Below, in pieces: positions 18,337 through 27,089 of a stretch of 64,000 bases of DNA. Source of the DNA: Providencia stuartii (lineage in GTDB: Bacteria; Pseudomonadota; Gammaproteobacteria; Enterobacterales; Enterobacteriaceae); the NCBI RefSeq assembly GCF_029277985.1, contig NZ_CP119546.1, positions 744,001-808,000 of the forward strand. Direction: 5' to 3'. How positions within the stretch are numbered: the first letter of the stretch is position 1; each line of letters starts with the position of its first letter. The notes under the pieces were generated by a model. It made no database searches. It was not told where the DNA came from and saw only the letters and a program-made list of their open reading frames with translations. Both the position numbers and the translations under genes were made by a program.

Positions 18337-19659
18337 GTGTTTCTGGCACAAGAAATTATCCGTAAAAAACGTGATGGTAAAGTACTGAGTGAAGAAGAAA
18401 TTCGTTTCTTTATCAATGGAGTACGAGATAATTCTGTTTCTGAAGGTCAGATAGCCGCATTGGCAATGACCATCTATTTTAATGATATGACAATGGCTGA
18501 ACGTGTTGCATTAACATTGGCAATGCGTGATTCAGGCACTGTACTAAACTGGAAATCACTCAATTTAAATGGCCCTCTCGTTGATAAACATTCAACTGGC
18601 GGGGTTGGTGATGTGACCTCTTTGATGTTAGGCCCAATGGTTGCTGCGTGTGGTGGCTATGTGCCGATGATTTCGGGGCGTGGCTTGGGCCATACCGGAG
18701 GAACGCTGGATAAGCTTGAAGCGATTCCTAATTTTGATATTTTCCCAGATGATGAGCGTTTCCGTGACATTATCAAAAATGTTGGGGTTGCGATTATCGG
18801 GCAGACAAACTCACTGGCACCCGCTGATAAACGTTTTTATGCAACGCGTGATATCACTGCAACAGTTGATTCTATTCCACTGATTACCGCATCTATTTTA
18901 GGCAAAAAATTAGCTGAAGGTCTTGATGCCTTAGTGATGGACGTCAAAGTGGGGTCAGGTGCCTTTATGCCAACTTATGAAAAATCAGAGCAGTTGGCTG
19001 AGTCTATCGTACAGGTGGCTAATGGTGCGGGTTGTAAAACAACGGCTTTATTGACCGACATGAACGAAGTACTTGCTTCAAGTGCGGGTAATGCCGTTGA
19101 AGTCCGCGAAGCGGTGCAATTTTTAACCGGCGAATACCGGAACCCTCGTTTGTACGAAGTCACGATGGCGCTGTGTGTTGAAATGCTTGTATCCGGATCC
19201 TTGGCTGCAAATAGAGAAGAAGCTCGCCAGAAATTGCAGGCGGTGTTGGATAATGGACAAGCCGCAGAGATTTTTGGTCGTATGGTGGCGGCTCAAAAAG
19301 GCCCAACTGATTTCGTTGAAAACTATAACAAGTATTTACCAACAGCCGTATTGCACAAAGCCGTGTATGCGGAGAAATCCGGTATTGTGACGGCAATGGA
19401 CACCCGTGCGCTGGGTATGTCTGTGGTGACATTAGGTGGTGGTCGTCGTAAAGCAACTGACTCGATTGATTATAGTGTTGGTTTAAGCGATATCGCGGCA
19501 CTGGGAACTTCCGTTGATAGCCAAACGCCATTAGCGATTATTCATGCAAATAGTGAAAAAGCATGGGAAGATGCAGCAAAAGAAGTACGTGCTGCTATGG
19601 TTATTGGTGATAAAAAACCAGAAGTTTCACCAATGGTTTACCGCCAAATCAGTGAATAA
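18337..19659 (+). CDS. deoA: Thymidine phosphorylase
   Basis: 440 residues. Converts thymidine and phosphate to thymine and 2-deoxyribose 1-phosphate. The pyrimidine phosphorylase signature [16 protein letters not shown] is near residues 113-128, and the phosphate-binding KHSTGG is near residue 84. The start is GTG with AAGGAG seven bases upstream; the translated N-terminus then matches E. coli exactly. A 14-bp palindrome TTCCCTATAGGGAA (19687-19700) lies between it and deoB. Confidence 0.98.
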   Translation: MFLAQEIIRKKRDGKVLSEEEIRFFINGVRDNSVSEGQIAALAMTIYFNDMTMAERVALTLAMRDSGTVLNWKSLNLNGPLVDKHSTGGVGDVTSLMLGPMVAACGGYVPMISGRGLGHTGGTLDKLEAIPNFDIFPDDERFRDIIKNVGVAIIGQTNSLAPADKRFYATRDITATVDSIPLITASILGKKLAEGLDALVMDVKVGSGAFMPTYEKSEQLAESIVQVANGAGCKTTALLTDMNEVLASSAGNAVEVREAVQFLTGEYRNPRLYEVTMALCVEMLVSGSLAANREEARQKLQAVLDNGQAAEIFGRMVAAQKGPTDFVENYNKYLPTAVLHKAVYAEKSGIVTAMDTRALGMSVVTLGGGRRKATDSIDYSVGLSDIAALGTSVDSQTPLAIIHANSEKAWEDAAKEVRAAMVIGDKKPEVSPMVYRQISE

Positions 19660-19721
19660 TTGACAAATAAGTTTTATCAGTGGCACTTCCCTATAGGGAA
19701 TGATGACGCAGGAGAGAAGTT

Positions 19722-20945
19722 ATGAAACGTACATTTATTATGGTGTTGGATTCTTTTGGGATTGGTGCAGCAGGTGATGCGCACAAATTTAATGATGAAG
19801 GTTCAAACACATTAGGCCATATTGCAGATGCCTGTGCGCGTGGTGATGCAGATAAAGGCCGTAAGGGGCCGCTGCATTTGCCTAACTTAACCAAACTGGG
19901 TCTGGGTAAAGCAGCTGAAGAGTCTTGCGGTAAATTCCCAGCAGGCCTTGATCCTAATGCAGAGATCATCGGTGCTTACGCTTATGCGAGTGAAATTTCT
20001 TCAGGCAAAGATACACCATCCGGTCACTGGGAAATCGCGGGTGTGCCTGTACTCTTTGACTGGGGGTATTTCGCAGATGAAGAAAACAGCTTCCCACAAG
20101 AGTTGTTAGATATCATTGTGAAGCGTGCTAACTTGCCTGGTTATTTAGGTAATTGCCACTCTTCAGGTACCGTGATCTTGGATAAATTGGGTGAAGAGCA
20201 CATGAAAACGGGTAAACCGATTTTCTACACCTCAGCTGACTCCGTATTCCAAATCGCCTGTCATGAAGAGACTTATGGTCTAGACAAACTGTATGAGCTA
20301 TGTGAAATCGCTCGTGAAGAGTTGACAAATGGCGGCTACAACATTGGTCGTGTTATCGCGCGTCCATTCATTGGCGACAAAGCAGGCAGTTTTGAGCGTA
20401 CGGGTAACCGTCATGACTTAGCCGTTGAGCCACCATCACCAACCATATTGCAAAAATTAGTTGAAGAGAAACAAGGTGAAGTTGTTTCTATCGGTAAAAT
20501 TGCGGATATCTATGCACATGTAGGTATCACTAAGAAGGTGAAAGCAACAGGTATTGATGCTCTGTTCGATGCCACCGTGAAAGAAATGCAACAGGCGGGT
20601 GATAAGACGATTGTGTTCACTAACTTTGTTGATTTCGACTCTGCTTATGGACACCGTCGTGATGTACCCGGTTATGCAGCAGCATTAGAACTCTTTGACC
20701 GTCGTTTACCAGAACTGATGGAATTGGTCAAAGAAGATGACATCTTGATCTTAACCGCGGACCATGGCTGTGACCCAACTTGGCATGGTACTGACCATAC
20801 TCGTGAGCACATTCCCGTTCTCATTTATGGTCCGAAAGTCAAACCCGGCTTTTTAGGTCATCGCGAAACATTCGCGGATATCGGTCAAACCGTCGCTAAA
20901 TATTTCGACCTCTCACCGATGGAATACGGCAAACCAATGCTGTAA
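19722..20945 (+). CDS. deoB: Phosphopentomutase
   Basis: 407 residues, alkaline phosphatase superfamily. Interconverts (deoxy)ribose 1- and 5-phosphates, feeding DeoC. Metal-site residues are seen in [13 protein letters not shown] (residues 6-18) and [19 protein letters not shown] near the C-terminus; the phospho-acceptor Thr is in [10 protein letters not shown] near residue 95. AGGAGAG is the ribosome site. A strong hairpin separates it from deoD. Confidence 0.98.
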   Translation: MKRTFIMVLDSFGIGAAGDAHKFNDEGSNTLGHIADACARGDADKGRKGPLHLPNLTKLGLGKAAEESCGKFPAGLDPNAEIIGAYAYASEISSGKDTPSGHWEIAGVPVLFDWGYFADEENSFPQELLDIIVKRANLPGYLGNCHSSGTVILDKLGEEHMKTGKPIFYTSADSVFQIACHEETYGLDKLYELCEIAREELTNGGYNIGRVIARPFIGDKAGSFERTGNRHDLAVEPPSPTILQKLVEEKQGEVVSIGKIADIYAHVGITKKVKATGIDALFDATVKEMQQAGDKTIVFTNFVDFDSAYGHRRDVPGYAAALELFDRRLPELMELVKEDDILILTADHGCDPTWHGTDHTREHIPVLIYGPKVKPGFLGHRETFADIGQTVAKYFDLSPMEYGKPML

Positions 20946-20962
20946 TTGGTTAACATAAATAT

Positions 20963-20990
20963 AAATAAGGCAGGAAACTGCCTTATTTAT
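20963..20990 (+). terminator. Intercistronic hairpin between deoB and deoD
   Basis: AAATAAGGCAG (20963-20973) and CTGCCTTATTT (20978-20988) form a perfect 11-bp stem with a GAAA tetraloop, and the 3' arm is T-rich. It looks like a terminator or RNA-stabilising hairpin, so deoD may be partly uncoupled from deoCAB. The 113 bases after it could hold a deoD promoter. Confidence 0.6.
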
Positions 20991-21101
20991 TGTTGATGGT
21001 ATTGGGTCATTTGCCGTAGACAGCGAGTATTATCAGTCGCTACTATTATCAGGTAATGATGTTAAACTTTTCAATTTAATGATTTATAAGGAATAATAAT
21101 A

Positions 21102-21818
21102 ATGGCAACGCCTCATATTAATGCAGAAATGGGTGATTTTGCTGACGTCGTATTGATGCCAGGAGACCCGCTGCGTGCGAAATATATCGCTGAAACTTTC
21201 CTCGAAGACGTGCGTCAGGTGAATAATGTTCGCGGTATGTTAGGCTTCACGGGCACTTACAAAGGTCGTAAGATCTCCGTGATGGGTCACGGAATGGGTA
21301 TTCCTTCTTGCTCTATCTATGCGAAAGAGTTAATCACTGATTTTGGTGTCAAAGTGATTATTCGTGTTGGTTCATGTGGTGCAGTAATGGATGATGTGAA
21401 ACTGCGTGATGTCGTTATCGGTATGGGTGCCTGTACTGATTCAAAAGTGAACCGTCAACGTTTTAAAGATCACGATTTCGCGGCGATTGCAGACTATGAA
21501 CTGGTGCATAATGCCGTTGAAGCGGCGAAGGCGAAAAATGTCAATGTTCGTGTCGGTAACTTATTCTCTGCTGATCTGTTCTACTCGCCAGATCCCGATA
21601 TGTTCAAAGTCATGGAAAAATACGGCATTTTGGGTGTTGAGATGGAAGCTGCTGGTATTTATGGTGTGGCAGCGGAATTCGGCGCGCGTGCATTAACAAT
21701 CTGTACCGTTTCCGATCATATCAAAACCGGTGAGCAAACCACCTCTGCGGAGCGTCAAACAACGTTCAACGAAATGATTGAAATCGCATTGGATTCCGTT
21801 CTATTAGGCGATAAATAA
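21102..21818 (+). CDS. deoD: Purine-nucleoside phosphorylase
   Basis: 238 residues, hexameric PNP type. Splits purine (deoxy)nucleosides with phosphate. [10 protein letters not shown] (about residues 21-30) and RVGSCGA are phosphate-site segments; MEAAGIYG (about 180) and SDHI with the catalytic Asp near residue 204 bind the nucleoside. AAGGAAT is the ribosome site. Last gene of the deo block and closed by a terminator. Confidence 0.98.
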   Translation: MATPHINAEMGDFADVVLMPGDPLRAKYIAETFLEDVRQVNNVRGMLGFTGTYKGRKISVMGHGMGIPSCSIYAKELITDFGVKVIIRVGSCGAVMDDVKLRDVVIGMGACTDSKVNRQRFKDHDFAAIADYELVHNAVEAAKAKNVNVRVGNLFSADLFYSPDPDMFKVMEKYGILGVEMEAAGIYGVAAEFGARALTICTVSDHIKTGEQTTSAERQTTFNEMIEIALDSVLLGDK

Positions 21819-21843
21819 TCATCCAGTGATTTCTTATTGGATC

Positions 21844-21872
21844 ATGCCACGTCTATCACGTGGCATTTTTTT
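21844..21872 (+). terminator. Terminator after deoD
   Basis: ATGCCACG (21844-21851) pairs with CGTGGCAT (21859-21866) and is followed by six T residues. It ends the deo operon. Confidence 0.88.
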
Positions 21873-21915
21873 GGGGAAAGAGCAAGAGAAGTGTATGACA
21901 TTCAAATTGGCGTGA

Positions 21916-22419
21916 TTACTTGCGGTTTTTATTAATTCTACTCATCATAATTGCGTCGACATACTGTCCATCGCGAAAAGCGTAATCACGCATCACACCT
22001 TCTTGCTCAAAACCAAATTTTTTATAGAGCCCCAACCCATTGTCGTTAGTCGCATAGACTTCTAATTCAATGCGATGAATATTTAACCAGTTATCACAAT
22101 AGTCGACCATCACTTGCATCAGCGCAGAACCAATTCCTTTTCCTTGATGCATCTCACTGACGGTAATGCCAAAACTGGCGACATGTTTACGTCGTTGCTG
22201 ACTTGGTTGATGGATGGTGAGGATCCCAACGACAGTATTATCAAGAGTCGCAACAAAATGAGTGACGAGAGGATCATTTGCAGTTAGACGAGCTTCCCAT
22301 GTTTTGAGCGAAGGGTAAGGGAGCTGTAATGTATTAGCGTACGCTGAATAATCAGCATGCATTTGTGTGACGGCTGGAATATCGTCTAAGGTTGCTCTAC
22401 GGATCACGATGTCATTCAT
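21916..22419 (-). CDS. GNAT N-acetyltransferase, AaaT/YhhY type
   Basis: 167 residues with the GNAT fold: the acetyl-CoA loop appears as HQGKGIGSALM (about residues 92-102), and the later stretch NGLGLYKKFGFEQEGVMRDYAFRDG has the usual beta-bulge and C-terminal pattern, here cited only by position (residues 126-150). Overall similarity is to E. coli YhhY (AaaT), which acetylates certain amino acids. It is transcribed away from deoD's end and toward it, separate from the iron locus by 136 bases. The substrate is inferred from similarity only. Confidence 0.8.
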   Translation of the reverse strand: MNDIVIRRATLDDIPAVTQMHADYSAYANTLQLPYPSLKTWEARLTANDPLVTHFVATLDNTVVGILTIHQPSQQRRKHVASFGITVSEMHQGKGIGSALMQVMVDYCDNWLNIHRIELEVYATNDNGLGLYKKFGFEQEGVMRDYAFRDGQYVDAIMMSRINKNRK

Positions 22420-22555
22420 AATGTTATGTCTCTTTTTTATTGGAAAACAATACCATTAATCATATAAGCCGTCAGAGAGTCAAACGGTTATATGTAAAAA
22501 CTTTTGTAAGACAATGTGTTGGGTAAATAAAGGGGGAACAATCCCCCTTCAATAG

Positions 22556-25345
22556 CTACGGTGTCATCGTAAAGACTTTCGGGTTTTTCCCCAGATATTG
22601 GTTGGCGATACGGTTAATATCGTCAACTTGTAATTGGCGAATAATCGCTTGCTGTTGATTTAAGCGCTGATATTGTCGGTCATCAGAGGCAATTTGCGCT
22701 AATGCTTCAGTCCAATAACCTGAGCTATCGGTTATTTGGGCGTGTTCTGTGAGCCAAATATTTTTTGCTTCAGTCAGCTCTTGGCCGGTGACACCTGATT
22801 GGCGTAACTGATGAATGGTTTTTTGGGCGATTTGATTCATTTCCTCAGTACGTTCTGGGGAGGTGGTAAAATTAAGCCGCGCAAAATAGTAGGGTTGCGG
22901 TTTTTTGGCAAGCAGTTGTGAGAAACCGAGAGCATAGATACCACTGGCTTTTTCGCGCAGTTCACCGCGTAGGCGTTGACTCACAATGGTATCTAACAAT
23001 TGCATGGCAAGTTGATCTTGCTGTGTCCATTGTGCAGGAGCCGCAAACTGGATGCTGACCATACTCTTATCGCTACTACTAATTGGATAGCGTTTATTAA
23101 AGCTCTCCATTTTGGGCATGATCCCTTGGTCTCGCCAAGCCAGTTTTTGATTGCTGGTGGGAATTGATGCGACCCATTGTTCCAACGATGATTTTAATTC
23201 TCGCTTATTGATGGCACCACTGATGATGAGTGTCATATCGGCAGTAGAATCCAACAGTTGGCGATTAGCCTGTTGCAGCTGACCTGCGGTAAAATTTTTC
23301 CAGCCACCTTGTGGATCAATGACTAATAACGCGCCATTTTGATAACTTTCTTTATTAATGTTATCAAGGAAAGTACGTTCAACAGGGGTTTTAGTGAGAT
23401 TCAAAGCAAAAGACTGTTTTTGTTGTTCTAATTTTTCACCGCTAAACTGTGGTGAAGTCAGTTTTAGATGTAGTAATTGCAGCGCGGTGTCTAGGTTATC
23501 AATAGGTGTTTTGCCTCGAAAACCGTGGGTCAGTAATTCGCTATAAGGGCGAATTGAGATTTGGTTTTGTTTGGCGAGTAAGGCTAAATCGCGCGCACTG
23601 TATTCAGCATAACCACTGCTTTCAGGGAGCTTTAACGCCCAATCAGTCAACCCTGCCGTTTGAGGCGTTTCGAGAGAACGGCCACCGGGTAGCTGTAAGT
23701 TGAACTGAATATCTTCTTTAAGGTGATTATCTGCTTTAACAATGACCTTAATGCCATTGCTCAGTTGCCAGTGCTCAGTTTTAGCGACGGGGAGGTCACT
23801 TTGCTCGAGGATAGAGCCTTTGGGAATTGGCGGTAGTTGCAGTGTGATGGCTTGAGAGCGTAGGGTGAATGGCCCCGGTGAACTTAGACGAGTATTTTGC
23901 CACTGCTCACTAAAGTCCGCATGATTGACTTTCGTTGCGTCAGTATCAGGACCAATGAGCGCTAAGCGTGGTGAGGCTTCATTTAAAAAGTTCGCCACGT
24001 GCAGCTGTAAATCTTGCGGTTTAACTTTCCCAATAAGCTGGTAGCTTTTATCCAATTGTTGGCGTTTATTCCACATTGGCATGTCATATTCAAGTGCGGT
24101 GGTTAATTGACCCGCTAAATAGTCGTTGCCATAGCGCTGTTCTGAAGCGGCCTGCTGGCTAAGTTTTTTTAAGATATTTTGTCGAGCGCTATCAAGCTCC
24201 TCTTGGGTCACAGGCTCAGTTGCTAATCGCTGTAGCTCGGTAAATAAAACCTGAGTGGCCCCCAGATAATCCTCTCCTTTAGGGTGGATAATCATTAATT
24301 GTTGTAAGCGCTGGTTATCTAGCATTGAGCCTTGTTCATTGATACTAATCGCAGGTAATACGCCATTATCCACTAAAACAGAGAAACGCTGATTTAAAAT
24401 GGCGAGCCATAGGCTGTCCAGTAAATCTTCGTATTGCCCTTCTCGTGTATTGAGAGGTGCGATAATGTCTTTCTGCAAAGCAAACTGGACATAACGGGCA
24501 CCTTGCTCTTTATCAAACACCGGTTGGACGAGCAGAAAATTAGCGTGAACAAATTGTTTCCACTCTGGATTATCTTGAGACAGGCTCTTTGGTTTTGGCA
24601 TGGCGAAAAGCTGATTGATTTCGTCACGTACGGTGGATTGATTGAAATCGCCAATCACCAACAGGGTCATACGTTGTGGTTGATACCAAGTTGTATAATA
24701 CTCTTTTGCCAGCGCGATTGGAGCTTGGCGTACGATATCCAGTGAACCGATCGGATTGCGTTCGGCGTAGCGGCTGCCGTGGTAGCGTAAATGTTCGAGA
24801 CTATTATTGATGCGATAGCCCATCCCTTGACGCAAACGCCACTCTTCAATAATCACGGGGCGTTCCTTTTCAAACGCGTCTTCATCAAATGAGATATTGG
24901 AGGCCCAATCCGCCATTACCTGTAGGGCGATTGAAACTTGTGCTGGTGTGGCCTCGGGTAAAGACAACTTATACAGTGTTGAGTTGAGGCTCGTGATCGC
25001 ATTGACATGACTGCCCAGTTTCAGACCCTGTTGCTCTAATTGTTTAAAACCGGTAGTGCCCGGAAAATGTTTGGTGCCTTTAAAGGCCATGTGCTCAGTA
25101 AAATGCGCAAGTCCGAGTTGTTCTTCATTCTCTTGCAAAGAACCACTTTTTACTAGCAAACGCAGTTCAACACCCGGCTGAGAGCGTTGTAATAAATAAA
25201 CGTTGAGACCATTATCAAGCTGATAATGGTGTAAATCCGTTCGAACAGGTAATAAATCGTGTCCGCTGAGATTGGAAGCTGCGGGCATCCCACAACCAAT
25301 GAGGCTTAGGCCAACAAACGTGATGAGTACGATGTTACGAAGCAT
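22556..25345 (-). CDS. pqqL: M16 metalloprotease lipoprotein, PqqL/FusC type
   Basis: 929 residues. Lipobox Leu-Ile-Gly-Cys makes Cys18 the lipid anchor. The inverted zinc motif HFTEH is at residues 81-85, and an acidic stretch near 161-168 should give the third ligand. The length fits the four-domain PqqL/FusC proteases rather than mitochondrial-type halves. FusC of Pectobacterium cuts ferredoxin in the periplasm after import by the FusA receptor, and PqqL is its E. coli relative. The gene overlaps the upstream ABC gene by 11 bases and is last in the receptor operon, so a role in cleaving an imported protein or peptide is inferred. The N-terminal half is catalytic; the C-terminal half lacks the motif, as expected. 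Confidence 0.9.
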   Translation of the reverse strand: MLRNIVLITFVGLSLIGCGMPAASNLSGHDLLPVRTDLHHYQLDNGLNVYLLQRSQPGVELRLLVKSGSLQENEEQLGLAHFTEHMAFKGTKHFPGTTGFKQLEQQGLKLGSHVNAITSLNSTLYKLSLPEATPAQVSIALQVMADWASNISFDEDAFEKERPVIIEEWRLRQGMGYRINNSLEHLRYHGSRYAERNPIGSLDIVRQAPIALAKEYYTTWYQPQRMTLLVIGDFNQSTVRDEINQLFAMPKPKSLSQDNPEWKQFVHANFLLVQPVFDKEQGARYVQFALQKDIIAPLNTREGQYEDLLDSLWLAILNQRFSVLVDNGVLPAISINEQGSMLDNQRLQQLMIIHPKGEDYLGATQVLFTELQRLATEPVTQEELDSARQNILKKLSQQAASEQRYGNDYLAGQLTTALEYDMPMWNKRQQLDKSYQLIGKVKPQDLQLHVANFLNEASPRLALIGPDTDATKVNHADFSEQWQNTRLSSPGPFTLRSQAITLQLPPIPKGSILEQSDLPVAKTEHWQLSNGIKVIVKADNHLKEDIQFNLQLPGGRSLETPQTAGLTDWALKLPESSGYAEYSARDLALLAKQNQISIRPYSELLTHGFRGKTPIDNLDTALQLLHLKLTSPQFSGEKLEQQKQSFALNLTKTPVERTFLDNINKESYQNGALLVIDPQGGWKNFTAGQLQQANRQLLDSTADMTLIISGAINKRELKSSLEQWVASIPTSNQKLAWRDQGIMPKMESFNKRYPISSSDKSMVSIQFAAPAQWTQQDQLAMQLLDTIVSQRLRGELREKASGIYALGFSQLLAKKPQPYYFARLNFTTSPERTEEMNQIAQKTIHQLRQSGVTGQELTEAKNIWLTEHAQITDSSGYWTEALAQIASDDRQYQRLNQQQAIIRQLQVDDINRIANQYLGKNPKVFTMTP

Positions 25346-27041
25346 ATTCAGGGGTTCCTGTGGTTATGTTGGCGCGAGTTGGCGCTTCTTGCAGAGGAAT
25401 AATCTGTTCAGCAACTTGTGACAGAAAACGTTGATGAGTGACGAGTACAATCGCGCTGTCTGGCAGCTCATGCTTAATGAGTTGAATCAGCTCAAGAGCA
25501 CTGTTTTCATCAAGGGCTGAAGTTGTTTCATCCAACAGCAGTAATTTGGGGCGATTAAGTAACAAGCGTGCAAACATAAGGCGTTGCTGTTCACCACCCG
25601 ATAATCGGTTGTGCCAATCGGTTTCTAAATTTAACTGATAATGCAACTTGCCTAACCCGACCTTACTGAGTACTTGCTTAAAGTCGGTTTCAGTGAATTG
25701 AGCAATATCTTGAGGGTATGCCAGTAAGCAGTCCAATCGGCTAGTAGGAAGATAAAGGCGTTGGGGGATCCACATTAGGCTGTTTGTGCGTTTAATTGTG
25801 CCAGTAAAGAAGGGCCAATGACCACTCAACGTGCGTAGCAACGTTGATTTACCAATACCGGAGCGACCTGAAATTAAGGTCAGTTCACCTTGTTTAGCGG
25901 TTAAATTAACCTGCTCAATTAAGGTGCGATTATCTGAGGTGGTCACTTTAACCGCAGCATTAAGCGCCGGTTGCTCTTCGATAAGCTGAACATCTGCTGC
26001 TTTGTCATTTTCTAATAGGATCACAAAATTGTATAAACGTGATACCGTCGCTTGCCATGCCGCTATCTCTTTATAGGCAAAAATAAACCAGCCTAATGAG
26101 GTCGCCACACTGCTGAAGGCTTGGCGTAATTGCATCAAGCCACCTAACATAATTTCGCCAGCAAGAAATTTAGGTAATGCGAGTAAGACTGGAGCCAGTG
26201 CTGTCACCTGTTGATAACCAACGGTATAAAACGAAAGATTGCGTTCACAGCGGATCAATCGGTTCCAGTTACGCATAATTTCACCAAAGCGATGCATTAA
26301 CTCTTTTTTATCTTGTTGTTCACCACGTTGTCCCGCGATAGCATCGCCGTGATGGCGGCAATGAATTAACGCGCTACGGTAATCCGCTTCACGGCGTTGT
26401 TTATCCATGTTTAAACGACGCAAAGGGAAGCCAATCCATTGTGTTAAGGCGATACCAATAAGCGTGTAAATAATACAAGCCCAAAACATATAACCGGGAA
26501 TAGACCAATCCGTGCCCACTAAGTTGAATGAGAGGCTGCCTGACAGTGTCCAAAGAATGGTGGCAAAGGAGACCAGTGTTAACATTGAATGCAGGAAGGT
26601 GACCAGCAAATTCAGTGTCGACTCAATCAGTAAACGAATATCTTCTGCAATACGTTGATCGGGGTTATCTGGCTCTTGTGAGGTTAACCGTAGCATATAG
26701 TGTTTACTGTTTGGAGACAGCCAGCGATTGAGAACGACCTCTGTCATGCCTTTACGCCAACGGATAATCAGCATTTGCTTGAGATAGTTCCCCATAACGA
26801 CGACGAAAATTAATCCGCTGACTAACACCACAAAATATTGCAAGAGGCCATAGAGCGCCTGGCCATCAAATTTTTGTAACGCATTATAGAAATCACCGTT
26901 CCACATGTTCATTTTGACATTGAACCAGACCGATGACAGGGTTAGCCCCAGTGAGGCGGCAAGCAGTAGCCAGCAGAAAAGGGCAGTACGCTGCCCCCAA
27001 AAAGGTTTAACTAAATAGAAAAATTGTTTCAGTGTCTTCAT
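25335..27041 (-). CDS. yddA: ABC transporter, SbmA/BacA-like membrane domain fused to ATPase (YddA/FusD type)
   Basis: 568 residues. The N-terminal 330 or so form the SbmA/BacA-type membrane domain, with hydrophobic segments near residues 19-40, 60-85, 140-165 and 180-205. The C-terminal ATPase has Walker A GRSGIGKST (about 391-399), signature LSGGEQQR (about 477) and Walker B LLLLDET (about 497). Its relatives are E. coli YddA and Pectobacterium FusD. It lies between the receptor (48-base gap) and the M16 protease (11-base overlap). I infer inner-membrane transport of products released in the periplasm; direction of transport is not shown by sequence. Confidence 0.88.
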   Translation of the reverse strand: MKTLKQFFYLVKPFWGQRTALFCWLLLAASLGLTLSSVWFNVKMNMWNGDFYNALQKFDGQALYGLLQYFVVLVSGLIFVVVMGNYLKQMLIIRWRKGMTEVVLNRWLSPNSKHYMLRLTSQEPDNPDQRIAEDIRLLIESTLNLLVTFLHSMLTLVSFATILWTLSGSLSFNLVGTDWSIPGYMFWACIIYTLIGIALTQWIGFPLRRLNMDKQRREADYRSALIHCRHHGDAIAGQRGEQQDKKELMHRFGEIMRNWNRLIRCERNLSFYTVGYQQVTALAPVLLALPKFLAGEIMLGGLMQLRQAFSSVATSLGWFIFAYKEIAAWQATVSRLYNFVILLENDKAADVQLIEEQPALNAAVKVTTSDNRTLIEQVNLTAKQGELTLISGRSGIGKSTLLRTLSGHWPFFTGTIKRTNSLMWIPQRLYLPTSRLDCLLAYPQDIAQFTETDFKQVLSKVGLGKLHYQLNLETDWHNRLSGGEQQRLMFARLLLNRPKLLLLDETTSALDENSALELIQLIKHELPDSAIVLVTHQRFLSQVAEQIIPLQEAPTRANITTGTPEYAS

Positions 27042-27089
27042 GACGTTCTTCGTATTGTTGTTGTAATTGGCTCACATAGCTAACAAGAT